Assembly: GCA_030141605.1 (NCBI GenBank)
Contig: JAQGDQ010000061.1
Coordinates: 349,996-413,995 of the forward strand
Direction of reading: 5' to 3'
Source of the DNA: Tubiluchus corallicola
Lineage: Eukaryota; Priapulida; Priapulimorpha; Priapulimorphida; Tubiluchidae
DNA: 64,000 nucleotides
Of the stretch, positions 25,501 through 39,600 are shown in pieces. Under the pieces are notes generated by a model. It saw only the letters and a list, made by a program, of their open reading frames with translations, was not told the DNA's origin and searched no databases. The translations under genes were made by a program, and so were the position numbers. The first letter of the stretch is position 1. Every line of letters starts with the position of its first letter.

Positions 25501-28500
25501 CCAGTTATTGTAGGGAAAACACCAGACTGCATTTGTTTGTACGTCTTTTAAAATGACTAGTTTTAGAAACCAATTAGGATCATATCCAGAATTATCATGC
25601 CATATTTCGACAGCAATAATTTCGCCAAGACATTGATGTGTAGTCATCAGAAACCAATCGTCAGCTCCGCTGTCAAATGTTGATCTGTCTTTATGATAAA
25701 GCTTAATAGGCAAACTATTTCCATTTTTACCTTCAATTAAAAATGTCACTTTAGCAGTTGTCCCTGCACCTTGCCTCAATCCTGTGAACGTAATGATGAG
25801 GTATGTATACTTATCAATGGGATTATTGTCTTCCAGTACTGTCACACCTACCCGCGTGGTATCCTTTTGATCATTTCTCCTTGCATATATAAGCAAGGTC
25901 AAATACAGCAGCCACACGACTAGCATGAACACAATAATTACCGGATTGTCAAAAAATGTCGCAAACAGAACAACATCTTCAAATGGATCAATCTGATTTG
26001 GTTTTACAACAATGGCTCCAGTAAATATGGTCATATGATAGCATTTACAATGAATTCGACTTGGCGTTGTTAATGGGCCCGCAAAACATCCACCGTCCAA
26101 CCAATTGTACAATGATATGTTCCAATATAGACACTTTACTGAGTAAAAGCTGAGATTGAAGTCAACACGTTGTATGGGTGGGTTAACAGTAGGAGTTAAA
26201 TTTGCAACCACGTAGCAGGAAAATATTTTTTCGTTTTCTAATGGGCTACCCTCCAGCCAAGTCATACAGGGACAAGTAAACTCTAGCTGTTCATCCTTGA
26301 CAACTATCTTTTCCAGGAGCCACGCTGCTCCTATTCCCTGGTTATTGTGCCAAACAGTAATTTTTTCCAATTTTCCAATTGACTTTGACTTTATTGTAAA
26401 TTTTTCAACTGTAGCTCGTTTAAACGTTCTTTTAGAAAGCAGCAGCTCATTTGTAATTCTGCGATTACCATGAAGTCTAAGATACACACGTGCCCTGGTA
26501 CCACTATCCTTAATATCAGCTGTATGTAAAAACACAAAGTATGTCAAATCTGGCTCCTGAAATGCAGGAGTTGCAGCTTCGTTTTGCTCTTCATTTGTTT
26601 TCCATGGAATATTAGCACAATTATCATTGTTCTTAATTACGTACTGCCTGCATACTTGATTAGCCATTGAATAACAAGATGTGCGTAGGTTTTTGCAGGC
26701 TTTGACGCAATTTTGTGTAACTTCTGCATCACATTTAGGCAGACATTGATAACAAGTTGCATTACAAGAAACAAAACTTGTGTCACACTCACCTGCCGAC
26801 TGTTCGTCGCATTTCAACATCATATATCTACAATGCTGTGCCTTGGTTTCAACAAGCAGTGTATCAATACAAGCAGAGTCACTATTCCTAACACAACTTT
26901 TTACAGTTTCGCACTTGAATTGAGAACTCTGACGACACCACTGATGCTTTTTCGTACAAATCTGAAGACAAGTTTCAATTTCGAGAGATGTACTGCAATC
27001 ATGAGAGCATTTCACATTATGTTTACTGCATTTGTAGTCTAGCACAGACAGACATTGTCTGTGCTGAGAATCACAATAACGAGAAATATTTTTACAGTTT
27101 TCAACCCAATCATTATAGCATGCATACTTCTGCATGCAGTTATCTACACTGCAAATCCTACTTGCATTTACTTTGCACGAAGCTTCATGTAGGCTGCCAT
27201 CACAATCGCTGTAAATCCCTGACATACACTCGACATTTTCTGACTTACATCTAAGAGATGGATGGAAGCACGAAGGCTCATAATAAGAGTCAAATAAAAT
27301 GCCAGCGAAATACTTAATGGATACGTTCTGTTCATTATAGAAACTCACAATATTGTCAGCAAACTGTCTACTATAATAGCCTCCATTTATGGCAGGAATG
27401 TGAAAAACAGTGGAACCATCATTGAAGTTTTCAATCACAGGTCTTTTGCCAGTTTTGGTAACGACCTTTAATGCAACTCCGACAGGCATGTCTTGAAAAG
27501 ACATTATAGCTGTAGTATGAGCAGTAAGAACAAATGAGTGAACAGTGATGTACTTGTTGGACAAATGATTTTCAAGTTTCACAAAAGATGATTTTGAGTA
27601 CTTTGCATCAGCTGCAACATCCATGAAAAATTCTAAGGGCTCAGAAAGTTCATCAAATTCAGTTCTAGAATGCCTCAGCTGTCTGCCAATAGATAAACTT
27701 GCAATAGGAATGCTACTGTGAAGCGTTGACTCAAAAGGTGTGAATATATTTTGTTTTATGGACAAAATCTCTAATTCCAGTTCATCTTCATGTTCTTGCA
27801 TTTTTGAAAGGGCTGCGGCAGAAGGCAACTGAAAATGACCAAAACCATTTAACTGCAGTTCCGAACCTCCTAAATGACTGACCTTTTGCCGTGCTACTCT
27901 AAGCATTAATAGATTTGTCGTGAAAGTAGTTGGTTCATCATATACAATTTTATGACGTAAAATAGCTGATGCTGCATTTTGAATCGTGTCAATTGATTTC
28001 AGAATTATATTTTTAACCTGTGTAATATTTTCACGTTTGTGACGAAATGTATTTTGAAGTTCTCTTTTTGAAAGTTGTTTAAATTTTTCATCATTAGATG
28101 TGCTAGTTCGTTTAGTAGTTTCACCAAGAATAATGGATACCGCAAGCAGAAGAGCACTTGTAGTATCTTCTAAATCATTCACGTTTATATCTTCTGTGCT
28201 TTGTTTCATAAATGTTGCAATATCGTGAAACTTCGCAGTGATAGGTACTTTGATTTCGGGATTTAGGTCGGCATCAGAAGTGATGACTTGGCTCATCATT
28301 GATGATAGGAATTTCATAACTTTGTGAGTGGACACAGGAACTTGAATAAGTTGATTTACCACCAACGTTTGGATCTCAGATTTCATCTCAGTAACTTTCT
28401 GTACAAATTCAGGGTCTTCTGTTTCATTTTGTTTTCTTATTTTACTTACTTCCTCCATTATAACTTTCAAAGTCTGAATAAAATCAAGAATGTCTGTTTC

Positions 28501-30720
28501 ATTTTTCATACTTGTCAAAAATGTCAGATTCTTTAAAACATTTAAAATGTATGTTTCGCATTCAGCTTCTGATACCTTGTCAGTTTCGTTACATAGAAAT
28601 GGTAAAACTGTAACATTATATTCAATTAGAAATGTTTCTTTTGTAATATTCGTGGCTTGAAGCAAAATCTTACCTTCTCCAGCTGGAAGAGTTACCGGCG
28701 GAAGTATGGGCTCTGTGCTGCTGTATAAAAAATCTCCTTTAGACCCTTTCATTTCAGTTTTTCCTGCAAAATTTCTGTAATAAAAATCATAGCTGAAGAA
28801 AGTGCTGACGAAGCTACTAATGTCGCATTGTAACGAAAATTTTGTTTTCAGTGCTATTCCTTCGCTTGGAATAACAGAACAGGCAGTTTTGAATGGTGGT
28901 GGCTCACAAACAAACACTTCATAAAAGGCCGTTCCTGGAATACTAATAGCAGGACCACCCTTTACTTCTATCAGATATACATGTCCTGGAATGAAAACAT
29001 TTTTTTTCAGGACAATTACATCAGTTCCCTTTCTGACAATGGCAAATTCTGTTATATTTAAACGAGTGCTATCATCATTTAGCAAGGATCTTGCTCTTAG
29101 AGTCCAATAATAGATACCAGTTGATAAAGTATCGTTATTACAGCTCACACAAACGCTTTGCAGGATTAGGCTTTCAGCTTTGTTCACACTTCGTCTGCAG
29201 TTTTTTAAACAATTTATTTGGATAATTTCGGCTCCTGCTGGTATCACTTTTACTACTTGTTGTTTTATTTCTGACGGCCGATTGGGCTTCCCCAACTCAA
29301 GCGTGAATACTAAAACTGAATCTTGTGGAAAAGTTTTGGCTGAAATTGTAAAAGTTGGTTTATTAAATGAAAGAGCAGTAGTGTTACGTTCGATGCAGCC
29401 AATCCCCGTTGTGAATGAATAGCTAAACAAATCTAGCTCTATATAACAGCTCCACTTGTAAGTTAGGTTAGTGTCGACTTTATCAGTTGCCACACAGGCA
29501 TCATAAGAAGCTGACGCATCCATTGTTAGATTGTCTTTCCAGCTTATGTTTCTAAGAAATTCTCCAGCAATAATAGGTTCTAGCTTACTGGAGATAACAA
29601 TCCATCCCAATGTAGGCTTATAGCTTCTACTATTCAACCCGCTCTGTTTTGAAGTCAATGTTGGTGTAAGGCTGACAGTGTATGTACCTGGTACTAGAAT
29701 GCCAGTATCTACTGTGATGAACTTATCAGAATCTGTTTCTAAAGTTGTCTTTTTTGCAAGTTGACTTCCTTGCAGACAGGAATCCATATCTGACTCTGGC
29801 ACCAAACTGAAATGCCAGGCGAGAGACATGGAATAATTTATGGAACAGTTGTGTACCGTCACAGAGGATGTCAGATTAAATGCTTCAACTTCTTTAAATT
29901 TAGTTGGGTTATCTTTATTGTAACCAGCATTAATGATAATCACATCTACGTTACACAGCACAACATTTACAGTATCCAATGCGTTCCAGATGTTGTAGCG
30001 ACTCTCAGACAGCGAACCCGAAATTTTAATCTCGTGAAAACCATTCGTGAATCCATACTCACACTGATAAAAGTAACCCCGTATTGATCCATTTAGTACG
30101 TTGCTCACCAACTGCAAGTCAAATTTCCATAAATAATAATTGTAAATTAAATTTGCAGGGACAAAATGGGAATATTTCAATGCGTGGGATTTATCGCTTC
30201 CCAAGTTCAAAACAAAAGTTACATCTGAAGACAATTGTTCAGCATATATGATAACACGATAATAAGAACGTGTGAAAGTTGTATGAAATTTATTTGTAAC
30301 TATAGTTAAGCCTTCAACCTTATTTTGAGTACAATTAATTCCAGTCATTCTACGATTTTGGCATCTGTCACCTACGATGTAAACACTCCAGTGTGTTTCT
30401 CCGCCACACACTCCGTCTTTAATGAGGTAACTTGTTGTACAAGCTGTGTCACAATAACTTTCATTGCCTACATCTGACGTCATCGGACTGTGATTTCCAG
30501 TGCATCCACACGTATTTTCACTACTGCTCATTAGGGCATAGTTATAGTAATTGTCGTGGCAAAAACCAGCACATGCTGTCAGGTAAATTCCTGCGCCACT
30601 ACGTTCGAGATCGAAGTCACCCCATTTTTCATAACATCCCAGGTAAAACGTCACTATGTTTAGACAACCTTTTGGAAGAGAACTGAAACACAGTACCAGC
30701 GTAATCCAAAATTTTGCCAT
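22582..30720 (-). CDS. Intronless polycystin-1-like receptor/channel, 2712 aa
   Basis: One uninterrupted frame. In order: signal peptide (1-19); WSC domain (about 23-115, YLGCY to CGG..HWSVY); REJ module (about 385-700); GAIN-like region (about 700-1140); Cys-rich block (about 1150-1360); PLAT-like domain (about 1388-1492); GPS (about 1527-1565, CLYWN..W, CKCYHMT with the H-x-T cleavage site); first membrane helix (about 1590-1613); second, cytoplasmic PLAT (about 1633-1745); then about ten more helices with a polycystin-type extracellular loop (about 2210-2395). Polycystin-1 proteins are cleaved at the GPS and pair with TRPP channels. Human PKDREJ is also intronless and carries REJ, so a gamete or sensory role is possible. 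Oddities are the Cys-rich insert and a PLAT outside the GPS. The Met at 30720 gives a good signal peptide. Confidence 0.93.
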   Translation of the reverse strand: MAKFWITLVLCFSSLPKGCLNIVTFYLGCYEKWGDFDLERSGAGIYLTACAGFCHDNYYNYALMSSSENTCGCTGNHSPMTSDVGNESYCDTACTTSYLIKDGVCGGETHWSVYIVGDRCQNRRMTGINCTQNKVEGLTIVTNKFHTTFTRSYYRVIIYAEQLSSDVTFVLNLGSDKSHALKYSHFVPANLIYNYYLWKFDLQLVSNVLNGSIRGYFYQCEYGFTNGFHEIKISGSLSESRYNIWNALDTVNVVLCNVDVIIINAGYNKDNPTKFKEVEAFNLTSSVTVHNCSINYSMSLAWHFSLVPESDMDSCLQGSQLAKKTTLETDSDKFITVDTGILVPGTYTVSLTPTLTSKQSGLNSRSYKPTLGWIVISSKLEPIIAGEFLRNISWKDNLTMDASASYDACVATDKVDTNLTYKWSCYIELDLFSYSFTTGIGCIERNTTALSFNKPTFTISAKTFPQDSVLVFTLELGKPNRPSEIKQQVVKVIPAGAEIIQINCLKNCRRSVNKAESLILQSVCVSCNNDTLSTGIYYWTLRARSLLNDDSTRLNITEFAIVRKGTDVIVLKKNVFIPGHVYLIEVKGGPAISIPGTAFYEVFVCEPPPFKTACSVIPSEGIALKTKFSLQCDISSFVSTFFSYDFYYRNFAGKTEMKGSKGDFLYSSTEPILPPVTLPAGEGKILLQATNITKETFLIEYNVTVLPFLCNETDKVSEAECETYILNVLKNLTFLTSMKNETDILDFIQTLKVIMEEVSKIRKQNETEDPEFVQKVTEMKSEIQTLVVNQLIQVPVSTHKVMKFLSSMMSQVITSDADLNPEIKVPITAKFHDIATFMKQSTEDINVNDLEDTTSALLLAVSIILGETTKRTSTSNDEKFKQLSKRELQNTFRHKRENITQVKNIILKSIDTIQNAASAILRHKIVYDEPTTFTTNLLMLRVARQKVSHLGGSELQLNGFGHFQLPSAAALSKMQEHEDELELEILSIKQNIFTPFESTLHSSIPIASLSIGRQLRHSRTEFDELSEPLEFFMDVAADAKYSKSSFVKLENHLSNKYITVHSFVLTAHTTAIMSFQDMPVGVALKVVTKTGKRPVIENFNDGSTVFHIPAINGGYYSRQFADNIVSFYNEQNVSIKYFAGILFDSYYEPSCFHPSLRCKSENVECMSGIYSDCDGSLHEASCKVNASRICSVDNCMQKYACYNDWVENCKNISRYCDSQHRQCLSVLDYKCSKHNVKCSHDCSTSLEIETCLQICTKKHQWCRQSSQFKCETVKSCVRNSDSACIDTLLVETKAQHCRYMMLKCDEQSAGECDTSFVSCNATCYQCLPKCDAEVTQNCVKACKNLRTSCYSMANQVCRQYVIKNNDNCANIPWKTNEEQNEAATPAFQEPDLTYFVFLHTADIKDSGTRARVYLRLHGNRRITNELLLSKRTFKRATVEKFTIKSKSIGKLEKITVWHNNQGIGAAWLLEKIVVKDEQLEFTCPCMTWLEGSPLENEKIFSCYVVANLTPTVNPPIQRVDFNLSFYSVKCLYWNISLYNWLDGGCFAGPLTTPSRIHCKCYHMTIFTGAIVVKPNQIDPFEDVVLFATFFDNPVIIVFMLVVWLLYLTLLIYARRNDQKDTTRVGVTVLEDNNPIDKYTYLIITFTGLRQGAGTTAKVTFLIEGKNGNSLPIKLYHKDRSTFDSGADDWFLMTTHQCLGEIIAVEIWHDNSGYDPNWFLKLVILKDVQTNAVWCFPYNNWLAIDRGPQTVKCRLFPAFKHELVRFTHIFAHRALRGFRDGHLWASVFYRPPRSSFTRVQRLSCALSLMLTAMLSNIMFYGIATNTPETQIIIGDIQLSWTQIYIGVASVLITFPINILIIQMFRSAKPYSGNRFKPFSFGWRFRRNRDHTENESLIESDFARNFEETAKENVVLFGSENDWLKWINNTRHIEIETLKEIQHNIVEARRIIEMLPKCVPALDQNRHSTRKSVISLKRNPYIYSTDISRKNRVESNIDIAYKYSDDFSIDSQSTSSTMSIDNHIKSIPFPFSLCTGKDVYGSPVVILPWWFVCIAWLLTISISLICTYLVMLYGLKFGYQKSVEWLLSMLVSVMSSICLTQPAKVLIVALVITLIFNHPPEIEPAMAELQLLQVEESNRLQSDWLVKHRIITERRYKYRPPKESEIAVIREKLLQKQNFNKIMSELLLFSFFALILSTLVFNFRDKSFFWVTKTVKDLAINGAYYQGNTTFAAITDVPGIWDYVSNSLLPSLTAGSLYNGQPVPFVVAADLVTRLIGVVRFRQVRVKPGQCSVISIFEPYGRKCTGEYHWHREDTTSYGPGWSYSRYPRYPPDHWSFQSSLSLWTPAFPGRFHLYSGGGYLVELTHSTAENRAIIESLINSRWIDDRTRALMIELTLFNSNTNLFSIVILIVEFTGLGSVTPFYSVSTMDIAKYATFLDVHVMVTEGICLIILIIFICMEVKKFNVIKFEYFRNYWNYVLLTIVILSAVRIVVFYRRTIAVNTLLEKNFKGEQSSFVNFYEVVSWHYLFTITLGTLVISVTIYLWHMLLLNKSMSVYWLTLSLSFQPMLHFWLLVFIFLVPFVLVLTTLLSANIQEDFSTYAKTLQTLLRMVFRSGKFCALETLQWGLGSLFVVIFIFISIVILLCMLRTILMLSHRIAVQRWLNMKNHYDIFHRFYHYITQKMPWLQRKQDAAKILPSLHDIYSIDESISAKF
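26645..27270 (-). other. Cys-rich block within the polycystin-like protein
   Basis: This segment encodes residues about 1150-1360, in which Cys recurs roughly every 4-10 residues, often as CxxxC or CxxxxxC. The ends are CFHPSLRC and CRQYV. The spacing looks like degenerate repeats of a small disulfide-bonded unit. I do not recognise it as EGF, LDL-A, WSC or another standard module. It separates the GAIN-like region from the extracellular PLAT-like domain. Confidence 0.7.
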
Positions 30721-31587
30721 TGCAACCTCAAATACTTTGTCATCAGCATTCGATACTGCAGGAGATACTGAATACGAATTGCTTGAGCCAAGAGCATCAA
30801 ATCATGTGATATCTAACCTTTCAGAAAAGTGAGTTCGTGTCACTTGACAGGGTTAGGAAAATTATAGAACGCACTGTTGTTACGACGCCGATTGTTTTCT
30901 ATGCTTCTATTGTTTTCTAGCAAAGTTTACATCGCATATATTAATTCTACTGGTATATACTTATATATATATATATAGATTCGAGGCTATAGCTCCAACG
31001 ACGGCACCATTTGCGGCGATCTATATGTAAAACGAAAGGTCTCGATCTAGTGTCGTGCCATTGGGGGTTTATTTTTCGAATCGAACCCACCGCGAGGAAC
31101 GGGGGGCGAAAAACCTCCAAAAATGGCCATTTTTCCGCCGTTTTTTGCAAAAGTTTTACGCCTGAGATCTGGAGAACGGGAACGGGTCGAGGGTGGTACC
31201 TATGGATAGCCAGTCATCCATTATACTCTGCTTATAACTTTAATTTAGTAAAAGCTGCTGCTGGCTTTGCGTTAGGGTAAGTAAACAAACAGTAGGTAGG
31301 AAGTTCGTGTATTTTTGATTATGAGTGTATTTATACGCAAAATTTTTTGTGGGGCCTTTGCTAGTAATTAATTAATTAATTAGTTGCACAACTAGACTAT
31401 TGTTTACGTATTTAGTTTTTTGCAACTTAGATGCGTCATTAGAGCTGGTTTAACCTGGTTATGTTAGGCCTATAATACAGAATAGCAGTATACACGGTGA
31501 GGAATTGGGCCTACTATGCAGCCTTTGTGTGTATATTGGTATTCTGTGGGTTCTACTAAAGTAGAGATGTTAAGATGCTACTCTATC
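30721..31587. other. 5' flank of the polycystin-like gene with a GC-richer island
   Basis: No exon recognised. The island at about 31000-31215 is clearly less AT-rich than its surroundings (runs such as GGAACGGGGGGCG and GGAACGGGTCGAGG). It could be a repeat fragment or a promoter-type element. Confidence 0.35.
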
Positions 31588-34699
<3,112 letters not shown>

Positions 34700-35095
34700 C
34701 TTGAGCACTCAAGGAAGGAACAAGTCACACAGCATGTTGAGTTTATTTTACTATTATCATTTAAACTTAAAAAAATATGACAAAAATTGCAAAAATTGCC
34801 CATAAAGCATAAATTTAAATTATACTATCACTGAATAGAAATTTTCAGGCGGGATGTTGTCGCCATTCGCTTGAAAATCATTACGTAACTGGGACAATTG
34901 GCGTTTATTGACTGTGAACCACTTCAAGATGAATGACGCCATTCGAAGAATGGGCATTGAAAATAGTGAATAACGTGATTTTACTAGTTGCGGGCGGCGC
35001 TTATTGCAGTTTTATTACTAAATCCTTCTAATATTTTTCGCGTACATTGAAATAACCTTAACCTTCTGGAAGGCTTGGTTTTTCCTTTAAGAGAG
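34700..35095 (+). repeat. Dispersed repeat, copy 1 (second copy at 38378-38890)
   Basis: Collinear match to 38378-38890: CAAGTCAC, TTTTACTRTTATCA, AATTTCCAGGCG, GGCGTTTATTGAC, TTTTATTACTAAATCCTTCTAA and GAAGGCTTGG. Copy 2 carries about 140 extra bases near 38530-38670. Confidence 0.8.
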
Positions 35096-35636
35096 CAGCA
35101 AAAAATCTTAATATACAAATGTTTGAAGACACTGCTTTGAATTGGATGTTAGGTCTCGTTGCATCAAGAGCTCGGGCACGACTGTTGTAGCTCTGGTTTT
35201 GATAAATCGAAGCACAAAGGAAACGAGATCAATTCATAACAAGCAACAGGGAGACATTAACTGCTGGAGAAAGTAGTGTAGAGAACCAAGGCCCAGTTAA
35301 CTTGGCGAAAAACTTAACAGACCGAAACTTGTGTGTAGTTGTTCTAATCGATATAACAAAATAGTATTTCTAATTTAATACATTTTATTGAATGTTTACC
35401 CTCAACATTGACGACAGCGTTGATGCATTAGGTAAATCTTGATGATCAACGTCGTATGCCATCTAACTTACTAACTTCACGAAAACGGAAATTACTAATT
35501 AAACTCAATTTCAAAACGCAAACACTAAGCAAACCATTTTAGCTTTAAGCGCCCAACAACGAGTGAGATCTTTGACTCGCTGAAATGCGCAAGCCAATGG
35601 CATGTTGGCCTCTACTCTAACTATTATAAAGAAGAA

Positions 35637-35890
<254 letters not shown>

Positions 35891-36601
35891 AGAAGGAGAT
35901 TTGACTTTGATTTAACACCTTATTTCGAACATTATGTTCACGTCCAATACATACCAAACAATAACTACATAAAATCACACAAAAACTCTAAAACATACAT
36001 AAGTGCTTTATTTATTTATTTTGATTTAACACTTTACTTCAAACATAATGTTCCCATCAAATACATAACGAACAATTACTACACTGAATTACACAAAAAC
36101 CACAAATATATAAAATTATGTATTATTCTCTTTCTCTCTTTTATTAAAAACAAAAAAATGAAAAAACATTTATATATATACATAAATACTATATATAATA
36201 ATATATAATAATAATCTATAACATATATTTAGCTTCCCTCTCTCTTTCTCTTTTCTAGGGTAACGAAAGAGGGATGTGAGCTGCACAATGTCCATAATCG
36301 AATTGGATTAAATTGAATTGAATTAAAATTTAAATTTCTCCACCATAGTACAAATGATGCGATAAACACGTCCAACCTACAACATGGGTATACAGTTAAA
36401 TATGGCATAATAGTTATTAATGCAAGTGAATGAAGAGAATATAGTGAGTCGACCAAGAGGTCATCTAGTCGCATAGAGGCTATCCTTTTAATATAAATGA
36501 ATAGTAAACATTCACAGTGTCATTTATGATTCTGGCCACATTCAGATTTCAGATTTGAAATAGTTCATCTCACTAAGTTTAAATTATTCATTTTTTTGCA
36601 G

Positions 36602-39600
36602 TGGAAACGTGATTAACAAAATTGTGGGAGTTTAACATAAGACTGCAAATGGTTATAAAGGCAAAGGCAAAGAATACTCGATTAAAGAGACTTGGTATCT
36701 CAACCTTATAAATACATTAACAGTTAAATGGTCATGCTTTGTCGTGACGGAAATAAATCGTTATTTTTTCAACTATGCTGCTTTTTAACTTTAATAAATG
36801 TGAATAATTGTGAGTTGTCACTTGAATGTTCATTTACACGTGATCAAAGCTACAAATTGACTGATAGTCTCTTGGCAAGTACTGGAAGAAGTGCCATCTG
36901 GTGTGCAGCAGAGTGCGTTAGAGATGAAAGATGCATTGCTTTCCAGTACTACCCAACTTCTACGCTTTGCGAAAAGAGTCATTCTATAATGTGCGGAAAT
37001 TCTTCTGAAATTGGAGCACAAATGTGGTTGATAGGTGGGTAAATTTCCAGTACCGCTTTCATTTACTTTTATTTGTTTCTATTGTGATGCGAACTGAAAT
37101 TCACCAAATATGTACTACTAATGTGTGCTATAGTGGGCAACTCTCCTGACAATTTCTCTCGAGTTAGTATAAAATTACCCCATTGAATGAACTGATATAC
37201 AGCCAAAAAATCGTGGGCGCAAAACAGACACTGTAATCAAGTTTTAAATTCTCAGACTTTTTGAGCAGCTGTTTTACTTTTTAATGAACAATATTCTCTA
37301 ATCATGCCAAGCCTCAAATTCAAACTGTGAATATGCGTCAAGTTGGACTACGTTACTAAATACACATGTTTTAGTGTCATGTCATATCATGTCATACGTA
37401 GATATGATTCTTAATACATGGCATTTTAAAATGCTTATTTTCTAAAGCTGAACTACAACTTTTTTCCTTAAGTGAGAACATCAAAGTTAATAAACTCAAA
37501 TTTTCTACTTTGAAAACTGTAGGTTTTTTCTTTTAAATGTGTCTCACGTATTACAACGCATTGTGTAATACTTTTGAATATCATGTTATAGGCCTAGCTA
37601 AGTAACCGAGCTAAACTAAGGGCTAGTTCAACATCTGTATGGCAGTGCTGTAATGCAACATTTTCATATATTTCTGCACAGACGTCACAGTGTGTCCAAG
37701 AACATCCGAGGCAACTGAGTTAATGACGATGGCGACGGTAACTACTGTTGACAAAACATCACTAAAGATTACAACAGAGTCATTAAAAATCACAAGCCCA
37801 GAAGATATTACAACTGCTCCAATCACAAGCCCAGAAGATATTACAACTGCTCCAATCACAAGCCCAGAAGCTATTACAACTGCTCCAATCACAAGCCCAG
37901 AAGATATTACAACTGCTCCAATCACAAGCCCAGAAGATATTACAACTGCTCCAATCACAAGCCCAGAAGATATTACAACTGCTCCAATCACAAGCCCAGA
38001 AGATATTACAACTGCTCCAATCACAAGCCCAGAAGCTATTACAACTGCTCCAACAACATTGTTCATTGAGTCAACTATGGCTTCTTTGTTTCTTCCTTGC
38101 TGGGAACTGGATACAGCTGCACCTAGTGGGGTCTACGAGGTCCTGCCCGATTTATTTGCTTACTGTGATATGAGCACTGATGATGGAGGATGGATGGTAA
38201 GTAAAGCAATAATTTTAGTTTTGTTCTAGACTGATAGTATAAAGGGGTTTATTCGAAATTAGGCGAAAATTTATTCTAATACATGTATGTGGAAATTAAA
38301 TATCAGACAATCTATATAATACATTAATAAACATAAACATAAACACAAGTACTGTTAACAGATCATAAATTTAAAGGAAAGAGCAAGTCACTCAATATGT
38401 TTTACTGTTATCACTTAAACTTAGAAAAATATAACAAAGAAATTTGCAAAAAAACAATTCTGTAAAGTATAAATCTCTATAAATTTCCAGGCGTGATGAT
38501 TGCCGCCATTTGTTTGAAAATTGTGACGTAACTGGTGGACTTCGTGGCTTTACGTGAGCACTCGATGCTTAAATTAATTTAAACTTCTGCAGCTTACCTA
38601 ATATTCACGCAAAATTATTGCAAAATTGGTTGTCTATTTTTTGTAAAAACTTATTATACTATTGGTGTTTATTGACGGTGCACTACTTTTCTTCAGGGCG
38701 AATGACGTCATTAGAAAAAGAATGGGCGTTAAAAGTGGGAGTGCCCAAGCATGACTTAATCGTGACTTTAAAGTGATATTATTAATTACACAAGGCGCTT
38801 ATTGTAGTTTTATTACTAAATCCTTCTAACATTCTGAGCGAACGTAGAAATAAACCTAACTTCCAAGAAGGCTTGGCTTTTCCAATAAATAAACAACGCA
38901 TACAGGAATATGTTTTTACAAATACATAAGAGCTTTTTTAAGTGTAGTCGATATAAAAAATACAATAACTCATATAAAACACCACTATTTATATTTCCCT
39001 GTGCTGGTTAAAAGGCATACACTAACACCTGTTAATTCACAATCACCAATAACTGAAATTTCACGCACATAGTTAATCAACAATTTCTTAACTTTTACAT
39101 CTCCACTTTTTTTTAAAAATAAAAACTAATCGATATCACACATGGATGTAAAATCTGGGAAAATATCTGCCGGCAGCTAGAAGCTATGCGTCCTCCTCTT
39201 GAGAAATTTGGCCGATGGTAGAAATGCTGCCCATTCCGTTTTCGTGAAGAATCCTCGCGATATCAGTCTTAAATGCACACAGAGTCACTAGAATGGTCAT
39301 GCATTTTCTAGGTGTTTCAAAAAAGATTTGATGGTTCTGTGTCTTTTATTCGAAATTGGAATGAATACAAGGTTGGTTTTGGTGACCTAACGGCAGAACA
39401 TTGGTTAGGTGAGTTAGCGAGTGCATTATGAGAAACATCATCGCATTTTTAATTAGTAGTGATTATTTTTCTAGTCTAAAATTTACTGACTCCTTTCAAT
39501 ACTTACTTCTCACAGCACTGCCCATGGAATAATCGAATAGCATACGTGGCTCTCTTAATTCAATGCTTACTTTCAAATATAAGAATAATTTTAAATTGAT

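Noticed and set aside
37789-38052. CRISPR-like array
   Set aside because: The 33-bp units are contiguous with no spacers, lie in a coding exon in frame and encode an [11 protein letters not shown] stalk in a eukaryotic gene.
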